NCBI GenBank assembly: GCA_009618505.1
Contig: WJOQ01000141.1
Location: 1-5,184, forward strand
Source: Clostridia bacterium
GTDB lineage: Bacteria; Aerophobota; Aerophobia; Aerophobales; AE-B3A
Length of the DNA stretch: 5,184 nt
Reading direction: 5' to 3'
The notes under the pieces: generated by a model
Seen by the model: only the letters and a program-made list of their open reading frames with translations
Told to the model about the DNA's origin: nothing
Databases searched by the model: none
Program-made: the position numbers and the translations under genes
Part shown: positions 1-5,184 of the stretch, piece by piece
Layout of the letters: each line of letters begins with the position of its first letter
How positions within the stretch are numbered: the first letter of the stretch is position 1

Positions 1-5
1 TGTAA

Positions 6-341
6 GAGGATTGGCAAACTGAATATTTGGATCTTATCCTCTCTATTAAAGTAGTGGAAGGAATCGAGGAAGCTATCAACCATATCAATGATTATGGCTC
101 TCATCATTCTGATGCTATCATCACCAATAACTACGCAAAATCGAGGCAATTTCTGCAAAAGATAGACTCAGCAGCTGTTTATGTTAATGCCTCAACCAGA
201 TTTACCGACGGAGCAGAATTTGGGTTAGGAGCAGAGATAGGTATCAGTACCCAGAAGCTACATGCCCGTGGCCCTATGGGGGTAAATGAGTTAACCAGTA
301 CTAAATTTATTATATGGGGGGATGGGCAGATAAGGAAATAA
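6..341 (+). CDS. proA: Gamma-glutamyl phosphate reductase, C-terminal fragment (left-truncated; in-frame stop just upstream)
   Basis: This is the last 111 residues of ProA, which reduces gamma-glutamyl phosphate to glutamate semialdehyde with NADPH in cytoplasmic proline synthesis. The reading begins [12 protein letters not shown] and contains the family hallmarks [22 protein letters not shown] and [10 protein letters not shown], ending at TAA 339-341. The catalytic cysteine lies upstream, outside the window. The frame is interrupted by TAA at 3-5, exactly where homologues usually carry Glu or Lys before EDW. With two more bases visible, a point nonsense mutation, a one-base indel and a sequencing error cannot be told apart. 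A single lost G would restore Cys-Lys-Glu-Asp-Trp. A TTG at 27 could formally start a 104-residue ORF, but it has no Shine-Dalgarno sequence and lies inside conserved ProA sequence, so I do not regard it as a start. Family assignment is very secure; whether the gene is intact is not. Confidence 0.9.
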   Translation, partial: EDWQTEYLDLILSIKVVEGIEEAINHINDYGSHHSDAIITNNYAKSRQFLQKIDSAAVYVNASTRFTDGAEFGLGAEIGISTQKLHARGPMGVNELTSTKFIIWGDGQIRK

Positions 342-344
342 CCC

Positions 345-379
345 TTAGCTGTTAGTGAATCGTGAATGGTGAATCGCAA
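345..379. repeat. Heptad repeat block A (5 degenerate 7-bp units)
   Basis: Five consecutive 7-base units start 4 bases after the proA stop. Units 2 to 4 are TTAGTGA at 352, ATCGTGA at 359 and ATGGTGA at 366. The core can equally be read as GTGAATC at 355, GTGAATG at 362 and GTGAATC at 369. The flanking units at 345 and 373 are more diverged. There is no open reading frame or hairpin here, and no function is known to me. Confidence 0.75.
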
Positions 380-410
380 GAAAAGAGAGAAAGGAAGAGT
401 TTGAGTTATA

Positions 411-439
411 GATGCTCGATCCTAGATGCTCGATGCTCG
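411..439. repeat. Heptad repeat block B (GATGCTC units)
   Basis: Four tandem 7-base units plus one base. GATGCTC occurs at 411, 425 and 432, and the variant GATCCTA at 418. The block is flanked by purine-rich sequence on both sides (roughly 377-404 and 441-482). It is related in inverted orientation to the block at 487-507. Confidence 0.85.
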
Positions 440-486
440 TAAAAGGAGAAACAAAAAAGACGGAGAATGAGGGATGAAACCAAGAC

Positions 487-507
487 GAGTATCTAGTATC
501 GGGCATC
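487..507. repeat. Heptad repeat block C (3 units, inverse of block B)
   Basis: Three 7-base units: GAGTATC at 487, TAGTATC at 494 and GGGCATC at 501. Read on the - strand they become GATGCCC, GATACTA and GATACTC, the same pattern as block B, including the variant second unit that ends in CTA. Confidence 0.75.
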
Positions 508-518
508 GAAATATGAAA

Positions 519-574
519 CACGTGATGCGTACTGTGCAATACGATATACTACATACGATATACGAACGACGATA
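519..574. repeat. Heptad repeat block D (TACGATA-type units) in the leader of the fusion gene
   Basis: This region reads as eight 7-base steps ending 7 bases before the ATG at 582. The last five are clear: TACGATA at 540 and 554, TACTACA at 547, TACGAAC at 561 and GACGATA at 568. The first three (from 519, 526 and 533) are much more diverged and are included tentatively. The block occupies the place where a promoter or 5' leader for the downstream operon would be expected. I see no convincing -35/-10 pair within it. Confidence 0.75.
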
Positions 575-581
575 ATCAACA

Positions 582-1670
582 ATGAACAATACAATCAAAA
601 TAGACCCTACTCGACCAGAAAAAGAAAAAATCAAAAAAGCAGTATCCTTGCTCAGGAACGGCAAAATAGTAGCTTTTCCCACCGATACAGTTTATGGACT
701 AGGTGTTAACGCTGAGGATACAATAGCTATTGACAAACTATATGAAATCAAGAAAAGAGCTAAGGATAAACCATTCGTACTATTCTTAGCAAGGAAAGAA
801 GACTTTATCTCCTTTGCCGAGGTGGTTCTTCTCTCTGCTCAAAAATTAATAAACAAATTCTGGCCCGGACCCTTGACTCTCCTCTTTAAAGCAAATAAAG
901 CCTCTCCTGCCAGCCTGGTGAGCAAAGAGGGGAAGATTGGAATGAGATTCCCTGACCACCCTGTCCCTAACAACATAACCAAAAAAGGGGGATTTCTCTT
1001 GGCTACCACCAGCGCCAACCTGGCCGGTGCTCTTTCTCCTTCTAACCCGCAGCAATTAAGTAAAACCCTGGCCAAAAATATAGACCTAATTCTTGAGGGA
1101 GGAGGAACTCTCATTGGTAAGGAATCAAGTATAGTAGATGCCACTTACCTGCCTCCTCGCCTGCTCAGAGAAGGTTCGCTTTCCTCAGAAGAAATAGAAC
1201 AAACATGGAAAAAGGAAAGTAATATTTTATTTGTTTGCACAGGTAATACCTGTCGCAGTCCTATGGCAGAAGCCATTGCCAGGAGACTTTGGCAAGGGAG
1301 AATAAGAGACAAGATGAAAATACATTCAGCAGGAACAGTTGCTTTGCCTGGGTTTAGAGCATCTCCTTTAAGCACAAAAATGATGAAAAAGAGAGGGATA
1401 GATATCAATTTGCATCGAAGCACTCCCTTAACCACGAAAACGGTAGAAGAGGCTGATTTGATTCTGGTAATGGAACAAGAGCATAGAAAACAGATCCTCC
1501 ATACCTCACCATCTGCCGAAGGTAAGGTATTCTTACTTAAATATTTTGCCCTGGGGATAGAAGAAGATATTGACGATCCTATGGGAGGTTCCCCGCAAAA
1601 TTACCAGGAATGCACCCAGCAGATTGAAGAAAGTATACGAGGCTTAATATGGAAACTATCAAAAAATTGA
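582..1670 (+). CDS. tsaC: Bifunctional fusion: threonylcarbamoyl-AMP synthase (TsaC/Sua5) + low-molecular-weight (arginine-type) protein phosphatase
   Basis: A 362-residue two-domain cytoplasmic protein. Residues ~5-198 are a YrdC domain, which makes threonylcarbamoyl-AMP from threonine, bicarbonate and ATP for tRNA t6A37 synthesis. It has [10 protein letters not shown] at 32-41, KKRAKDKPF at 57-65, FWPGPLTLL at 93-101, ATTSANLAG at 141-149 and the SSIVD strand at 182-186. A short linker (~199-213) leads to an LMW phosphatase domain. Its P-loop is [10 protein letters not shown] with nucleophile Cys219 and Arg225, and the late Asp-Pro general-acid motif lies in DDPMGGSP. Thr223 in the P-loop resembles YwlE protein-arginine phosphatases rather than tyrosine phosphatases, which usually have Ile there; this specificity is inferred. 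The C-terminal Sua5 domain is absent, so the first half is TsaC-like in length. ATG 582 is the start because TAA lies in frame at 573-575 and the N-terminus matches the family. No clear Shine-Dalgarno sequence is visible. The 3' end overlaps the next gene by 22 bases. Confidence 0.93.
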   Translation: MNNTIKIDPTRPEKEKIKKAVSLLRNGKIVAFPTDTVYGLGVNAEDTIAIDKLYEIKKRAKDKPFVLFLARKEDFISFAEVVLLSAQKLINKFWPGPLTLLFKANKASPASLVSKEGKIGMRFPDHPVPNNITKKGGFLLATTSANLAGALSPSNPQQLSKTLAKNIDLILEGGGTLIGKESSIVDATYLPPRLLREGSLSSEEIEQTWKKESNILFVCTGNTCRSPMAEAIARRLWQGRIRDKMKIHSAGTVALPGFRASPLSTKMMKKRGIDINLHRSTPLTTKTVEEADLILVMEQEHRKQILHTSPSAEGKVFLLKYFALGIEEDIDDPMGGSPQNYQECTQQIEESIRGLIWKLSKN

Positions 1671-2140
1671 AAGAAGTTCGTCCTTCCTGGGACCAATACC
1701 TGATTCAGATTGCTCAACTGGTAGCGACTCGCTCTACTTGCCTGAGACGTAAAGTAGGAGCTATCTTAGTCAAAGACAAAAGAATTCTTTCTACAGGCTA
1801 TAATGGTGCTCCTCGAAAATTAGCCCATTGTGCCAAAATAGGATGTCTACGAGATAAACTAAGAATCCCGTCCGGAGAAAGGCAGGAAATATGCCGTGGT
1901 CTTCATGCCGAACAAAACGCTATAATTCAAGCTGCTCTACATGGAATAAGTATCAAAGGAGCCATCCTCTACTGTACGCACCAACCCTGTGTAACCTGTG
2001 CCAAAATGCTTATAAATGCGGGGATTAAGAAAATAATCTTTCAGGGTGAGTATCCTGATAAGCTAGCCTATGAAATGCTACAAGAAGGACAAATAGAAAT
2101 AATTAAGATAGGAGATAAGAATGCCCCAGGAGGTCTTTAA
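1649..2140 (+). CDS. comEB: Deoxycytidylate (dCMP) deaminase, ComEB family
   Basis: A 163-residue zinc enzyme that deaminates dCMP to dUMP, feeding thymidylate synthesis in the cytoplasm. It starts with the typical RPSWDQY segment (11-17) and [10 protein letters not shown] (29-38). TGYNGAP follows at 49-55. The Cys/His-rich insert (His60, Cys61, Cys66, Cys82) resembles the second zinc site of T4-type dCMP deaminases. The catalytic HAE lies at 86-88 (zinc ligand His86, proton shuttle Glu88). [10 protein letters not shown] contributes ligands Cys114 and Cys117. The length is normal for the family. ATG 1649 is preceded by GAGG at 1639-1642 with 6-base spacing, and it overlaps the fusion gene by 22 bases, so translational coupling is likely. 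The ComEB name reflects homology to the B. subtilis com locus protein and does not imply a competence role. No missing residues are seen. Confidence 0.94.
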   Translation: METIKKLKEVRPSWDQYLIQIAQLVATRSTCLRRKVGAILVKDKRILSTGYNGAPRKLAHCAKIGCLRDKLRIPSGERQEICRGLHAEQNAIIQAALHGISIKGAILYCTHQPCVTCAKMLINAGIKKIIFQGEYPDKLAYEMLQEGQIEIIKIGDKNAPGGL

Positions 2141-2435
2141 AAAAATCGAAGAAGTGGAAAGACAGGCAGAGAAAACCTTAGAGAAAGGAAAGGAAAGAAG
2201 GAAAAAAATAATACAAGAGGCAGAAGAAAGAAAGGAAAAGATTCTAGCTACAGCTAAACAAGAAGGGGAAAAAGAAGGAGAAGAACTAAAAAAAGAATTA
2301 TCTATTCAGACAGCTAAAGAAATAAGAGAAATCAAAAAAAGGTTCCAAAGAAAAAAAGAGAAGATTGAAGAAGAAAGCAAAAACAATTTAGCAGGGACAG
2401 TAGAATTCATCCTGGAAAAGGCAAAACAGTCCTGA
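2121..2435 (+). CDS. ahaH: V/A-type ATPase peripheral-stalk subunit H (subunit G-like)
   Basis: A 104-residue, highly charged protein that is almost wholly predicted coiled coil: Lys, Glu, Arg and Gln dominate residues ~5-90, and there is no membrane segment. In V/A-ATPases this small subunit pairs with subunit E to form the peripheral stalk joining the catalytic head to subunit I. The assignment rests on composition, length (about 100-110 residues in the family) and its position directly before subunit I, as in Thermus- and Enterococcus-type operons. Sequence motifs are weak in this family, so another coiled-coil protein is the main alternative. The start ATG has a good Shine-Dalgarno sequence (AGGAG at 2110-2114, spacing 6) inside the deaminase gene, which it overlaps by 20 bases. 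Its partner subunit E is not in the window. Confidence 0.8.
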   Translation: MPQEVFKKIEEVERQAEKTLEKGKERRKKIIQEAEERKEKILATAKQEGEKEGEELKKELSIQTAKEIREIKKRFQRKKEKIEEESKNNLAGTVEFILEKAKQS

Positions 2436-2447
2436 GGAAAAAGTCAG

Positions 2448-4508
2448 ATGGCTCTATCAGAAATGAGGAAAGTATACATCATTGGAGAGGAAAGTCTGCG
2501 TGAACCTCTGGTGAAAAAACTGGCAGAATTAGCTTTATTTCAACCTGAAGAGCTCGAACAACAAGAAATTAATTCCCACTTCAAAAGGAGAGAATTTTCC
2601 ACAGAAGAGCTAGAAGATAATCTTTCTAAGCTTAACTGGACCATTGAATATTTGGCTCAATTCGATGGAAAAAAAGGGGGGTTGGGACTTTTCCCTGTCA
2701 AAACACCGCTAAAAAAAGATATATTCTTCAATTGGTCTAAACATTTTAACTGGCAAGAAGTACATGGTAGATGTGAGGAGATGAAGGATGAGCTAGAGAA
2801 TTTGAAAAAACAAAAGGATGCCCTTCAAGGACGTCAAGGTCTCCTCCAATCATGGAAGGAAGTAACTTTTCCCTTAGAGAAACTGCAAAAAGATGAATAT
2901 CTTTCCTATCAACTGGGTACAATCCCTAGAGAAAACCAAATTGCCCTGCAAGATGAACTAGAAAAACAAAAAGAAATCTATTATTTAGATATTATTAGGG
3001 AAGAAGAAGGAATTGCTTATTTTCTACTTATTTTCTTTAAAGAATATTATCTTAAGATAGATCCTATCCTGCAAAAGCTAAAAGTGGCAAAGGTTCAACT
3101 TAAAGCTTCTCCCAAAAAAGAACTAAAGGATGTTGAGAATAAAGCCAATCAAACAATGGAACGATTGAATGAAATCGAAAAAGAACTGGGGAAGATTTCT
3201 CAAGAAAGAACTAAACTTATGTCTGTTTATGACTATCTTTATCATCTTCTGAGAGAAAGAAAAGTGTCTATCAAGAGCCGCTTTACCCCTTACACTTTTT
3301 CTATAGGAGGCTGGATAAAAAAAACAGATATTGACAAATTGAAAGAGGGGTTAAAGAGCCTTCCTGCCCTGGAGGTAGTGACGCGAGTACCGCACAGAAA
3401 AGAAAAACACAAAATTCCCATAGCTCTATCCAATCGTTCTTTTTTCAAACCATTTGAACTGGTAGTCGAACTCTATGGCATACCCCACTATTTTGAAATA
3501 GATCCTACCCCCTTCCTGGCTCCCTTTTTTGCCTTATTTCTAGCTATTTGTCTGACAGATGCTGGCTATGGAATCATCTTATCTTTATTGGCCTATATCG
3601 GTCTTAAGAAATTCAAAATAGGAGAAGGAGGCAAGAAGCTTTTTCTTATATTATTTATAACCGGACTCATCACCTTTGCAATAGGAATAATGACTGGAGG
3701 TATATTTGGAATTGAACTCTCTCAACTTCCACCTTCTTTAGCCTTTCTAGAAAAACTGACCTTATTGAACCCGATGCAAGAACCTATGATATTTCTGCTT
3801 ATCTGTCTGGCTTTAGGAGTTATCCATATTCTGGTAGGAATAGCTCTGGAAGTATGGGACAAATTGAAAAGAAAAGAGATAACCTCTGCTATTCTAGACC
3901 ATTTTTCCTGGATTGTAATTATCATAGGATTGCTCCTTATCTTATCACCCCTTGTCATTGATATGTTCTTGGGGGGTGTTCAATCGGGAACTAGCCGAGA
4001 AGGACTCTCTGGAACGGGCGTAAGCATCTCTTTCTCACCAGAAAACATCATGAAAATATGGAATAGCCTGCCTGGATACTCCAAAATAGGAGTAGTCATG
4101 TTTCTCTGGGGAATGTTAGCTTTGTTCCTTTTCGTAGGAAGAAAGAGCAAGAGTCTCTTTACCAGGTTTGCCAAGGGAGGCTACGAACTATACGGTATAG
4201 TCCAGATTTTTGCTGATATTCTCTCCTATTCACGCCTTCTGGCCCTTGGTCTAGCCACTACCGTAATTGCCAGCGTTATCAATACTATTGCAGTAATGCT
4301 GGGGGAGACTCCCTTTATAGGTCCTGTGCTTATGGTTATTATCCTCATAGTAGGACACATGGGAAATATTCTCATAAGCTGTCTTTCTGGATTTATTCAC
4401 ACCTGTCGTCTGCAATTTGTGGAATTCTTCATTAAGTTCTATGAAGGAGGAGGCACAAGTTTCAAGCCATTCCAACGAGAAGGAAAATATATAAATATCA
4501 TAGAATGA
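2448..4508 (+). CDS. ahaI: V/A-type ATPase subunit I (membrane 'a'-type subunit)
   Basis: A 686-residue stator subunit that forms the ion half-channels against the proteolipid ring. The N-terminal half (~1-350) is cytoplasmic and begins MALSEMRKVYIIGEE. It has coiled-coil stretches near 104-135 and 225-257. The C-terminal half is membrane-embedded, with hydrophobic segments at about 356-385, 397-424, 445-470, 485-510, 547-565, 581-619 and 623-662. The essential channel arginine is Arg596 in DILSYSRLLALGLA, equivalent by motif to yeast Vph1 Arg735. The second conserved arginine is Arg654 in IHTCRLQFVEFF, followed by the family signature KFYEGGG. Length is within the family range. The start is supported by GAGGA at 2434-2438, overlapping the subunit H stop codon, and by the typical N-terminus. 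A second ATG at 2463 is less likely. The gene ends in tandem in-frame stops TGA TAA. Whether H+ or Na+ is moved cannot be judged without the proteolipid. Confidence 0.95.
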   Translation: MALSEMRKVYIIGEESLREPLVKKLAELALFQPEELEQQEINSHFKRREFSTEELEDNLSKLNWTIEYLAQFDGKKGGLGLFPVKTPLKKDIFFNWSKHFNWQEVHGRCEEMKDELENLKKQKDALQGRQGLLQSWKEVTFPLEKLQKDEYLSYQLGTIPRENQIALQDELEKQKEIYYLDIIREEEGIAYFLLIFFKEYYLKIDPILQKLKVAKVQLKASPKKELKDVENKANQTMERLNEIEKELGKISQERTKLMSVYDYLYHLLRERKVSIKSRFTPYTFSIGGWIKKTDIDKLKEGLKSLPALEVVTRVPHRKEKHKIPIALSNRSFFKPFELVVELYGIPHYFEIDPTPFLAPFFALFLAICLTDAGYGIILSLLAYIGLKKFKIGEGGKKLFLILFITGLITFAIGIMTGGIFGIELSQLPPSLAFLEKLTLLNPMQEPMIFLLICLALGVIHILVGIALEVWDKLKRKEITSAILDHFSWIVIIIGLLLILSPLVIDMFLGGVQSGTSREGLSGTGVSISFSPENIMKIWNSLPGYSKIGVVMFLWGMLALFLFVGRKSKSLFTRFAKGGYELYGIVQIFADILSYSRLLALGLATTVIASVINTIAVMLGETPFIGPVLMVIILIVGHMGNILISCLSGFIHTCRLQFVEFFIKFYEGGGTSFKPFQREGKYINIIE

Positions 4509-4518
4509 TAAAATGTTG

Positions 4519-4529
4519 ACTAACAGCTA
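4519..4529 (-). repeat. 11-base inverted copy of part of heptad block A
   Basis: On the - strand this reads TAGCTGTTAGT, identical to positions 346-356 in the spacer after proA. It lies in the 37-base gap between subunit I and the dehydrogenase. It may be a remnant of the same repeat family. An 11-base match somewhere in a window of this size can arise by chance, but finding it in both of the only non-coding gaps longer than 30 bases is less expected. Confidence 0.4.
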
Positions 4530-4533
4530 GCGC

Positions 4534-4540
4534 AAAGGGA
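4534..4540 (+). promoter_or_regulatory. Ribosome binding site supporting the TTG start of the dehydrogenase
   Basis: AAAGGGA lies 5 bases upstream of TTG 4546. It is a moderate Shine-Dalgarno match. The in-frame TAA at 4543-4545, directly before the TTG, excludes any further upstream start. Confidence 0.55.
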
Positions 4541-4545
4541 AATAA

Positions 4546-5184
4546 TTGCAAAACTTTCAATTTTATCTTCCCACAAAAGTCTACTTCGGCCAAAAAGCAT
4601 TAGAAAATGTAGGCAAAGAGACGAAAATACTGGGTAAAAAGGCTTTAGTAGTCACAGGAAAAAGCTCGGCTAGAAAAACAGGGCTTCTACAAAGAGTAGA
4701 AAAATCCCTGAAGAGAGCAGAGGTAGAAACGTTTATCTTTGAAGGAGTAGAAGCCAATCCATCTGTGGAAACCATAAATAAAGGAACAAAACTAGCCAAA
4801 GAGAAAAAGTGTGAAGTAATAGTAGGATTAGGAGGAGGAAGTCCTCTGGATGCAGCTAAAGGAATAGCTATATTGTCTGCTAATCCGGGTCTCCTTGTCG
4901 ATTATTTTGGAAGAAATAGAATAAAAAAGAACCCTCTTCCTGTAGTAGCCATCCCCACTACAGCAGGCGCAGGAAGCGAGGTTACTCCTTATGCTGTATT
5001 TACCCATCGAGAAAACCGATCTATTCGAAAGAAAATCGTTGCTGACTCTTCCCTTTTTCCTAAAATAGTCCTGGCCGACCCAGAACTTACTTTATCTCTA
5101 CCAGCCTCCATCACTGCCGACACAGGAATAGACGCTTTCTCTCATGCTCTGGAAAGCTATCTGTCCAACAGGTCTTATCCTCTT
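4546..5184 (+). CDS. Iron-containing alcohol dehydrogenase (group III), N-terminal part, runs off the right edge
   Basis: The first 213 codons of an NAD(P)-dependent, metal-containing alcohol dehydrogenase, cytoplasmic, interconverting alcohols and aldehydes or ketones. The N-terminus MQNFQFYLPTKVYFG is typical. The dinucleotide-binding GLGGGSPLDAAK lies at 94-105 and PTTAGAGSEVT at 137-147. The family signature TGIDAFSHALESY begins at 193 and supplies metal ligands Asp196 and His200. The two later His ligands lie beyond the window. The frame is open to the last base. The TTG start is chosen because TAA precedes it immediately and the family N-terminus begins here; no ATG or GTG lies close enough. 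Substrate (butanol, propanediol, lactaldehyde and others) cannot be inferred. It follows subunit I by 37 bases on the same strand and may share its transcript, though no functional tie to the ATPase is apparent. Confidence 0.93.
   Translation, partial: MQNFQFYLPTKVYFGQKALENVGKETKILGKKALVVTGKSSARKTGLLQRVEKSLKRAEVETFIFEGVEANPSVETINKGTKLAKEKKCEVIVGLGGGSPLDAAKGIAILSANPGLLVDYFGRNRIKKNPLPVVAIPTTAGAGSEVTPYAVFTHRENRSIRKKIVADSSLFPKIVLADPELTLSLPASITADTGIDAFSHALESYLSNRSYPL

Larger units (their letters stand above)
411..507. repeat. Imperfect inverted repeat joining heptad blocks B and C
   Basis: Positions 411-432 match the reverse complement of 486-507 at 19 of 22 bases. Two of the three differences would be G-U pairs in RNA, leaving one true mismatch (C421 against T497). 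The arms enclose a 53-base, mostly purine-rich loop. A transcript could fold into a 22-bp stem, but no U-tract follows, so an intrinsic terminator is not supported. The repeat may simply reflect two copies of the same array in opposite orientation. Confidence 0.7.

Noticed and set aside
27..341. A separate 104-residue gene starting at TTG 27
   Set aside because: It is simply the C-terminus of ProA. No ribosome binding site precedes the TTG, and conserved ProA residues continue upstream of it to position 6.
342..410. Intrinsic terminator after proA
   Set aside because: I find no G+C-rich hairpin followed by a T-tract. The heptad units of block A are direct repeats and do not self-pair.
342..581. 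Possible CRISPR array in the repeat-rich spacer
   Set aside because: The repeats are 7 bases, tandem and degenerate, with no conserved 24-37 base repeat and no regular unique spacers.
422..682. Minus-strand reading frames across the spacer (345-539 and 422-682)
   Set aside because: Their translations are low-complexity products of the repeats and of the opposite strand of the fusion gene, with no recognisable family features.
839..1144. Minus-strand open frames inside the fusion gene (839-1144 and 1145-1435), subunit I (3722-4475) and the dehydrogenase (4581-4799)
   Set aside because: All lie opposite well-supported conserved genes and resemble no known protein.
2139..2149. A7 run at the start of subunit H as a programmed frameshift site
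   Set aside because: The zero frame encodes the full expected protein, and A-rich runs are common throughout this purine-rich strand.
4515..4545. TTGACT at 4515-4520 as a -35 box for the dehydrogenase
   Set aside because: The only A/T-rich -10 candidate (4540-4545) would need 19-base spacing and would abut the TTG start, leaving no room for a leader or the ribosome binding site.

Overview
This 5184-base window carries five co-directional genes on the + strand plus the 3' end of a sixth. It looks like an A+T-rich bacterial chromosome with a purine-rich coding strand. ProA, a bacterial-type YrdC/arginine-phosphatase protein and a bacterial dCMP deaminase point to Bacteria. A V/A-type ATPase gene pair sits in the same cluster. 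Together these suggest an anaerobic or thermophilic bacterium, perhaps from an uncultivated lineage or a Clostridia-like or Thermotogota-like group. The sequence does not allow a firm placement.

Layout. Positions 1-341 hold the C-terminal part of gamma-glutamyl phosphate reductase (proA). A stop codon in the same frame lies at 3-5, directly before conserved ProA sequence. Positions 342-581 are a 240-base non-coding spacer that is mostly four blocks of degenerate 7-bp tandem repeats (345-379, 411-439, 487-507, 519-574), separated by short, mostly purine-rich stretches. The second and third blocks are imperfect inverted copies of each other. Positions 582-1670 encode a fusion of a TsaC/Sua5 threonylcarbamoyl-AMP synthase and a YwlE-type low-molecular-weight phosphatase. 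Then come a dCMP deaminase (1649-2140), the coiled-coil V/A-ATPase stalk subunit H/G (2121-2435) and the V/A-ATPase membrane subunit I (2448-4508). After a 37-base gap an iron-containing alcohol dehydrogenase starts at a TTG (4546) and runs off the right edge.

How the genes relate. Overlaps of 22 and 20 bases, then a gap of 12, indicate one translationally coupled transcription unit from the fusion gene to subunit I. The dehydrogenase may be its last member. The cluster joins tRNA t6A synthesis, possible removal of protein arginine phosphorylation, dUMP supply for thymidylate, and proton or sodium pumping. From memory, this resembles the Firmicutes neighbourhood sua5-ywlE-(rpiB-upp)-comEB followed by the F-type ATP synthase operon, but here a V/A-type pair holds the ATPase position. 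The V/A operon appears cut short: the proteolipid K gene that usually follows subunit I is replaced by the dehydrogenase.

The least explained element is the heptad-repeat spacer, which runs to within 8 bases of the fusion gene's start codon. The remaining genes are recognisable members of known families.
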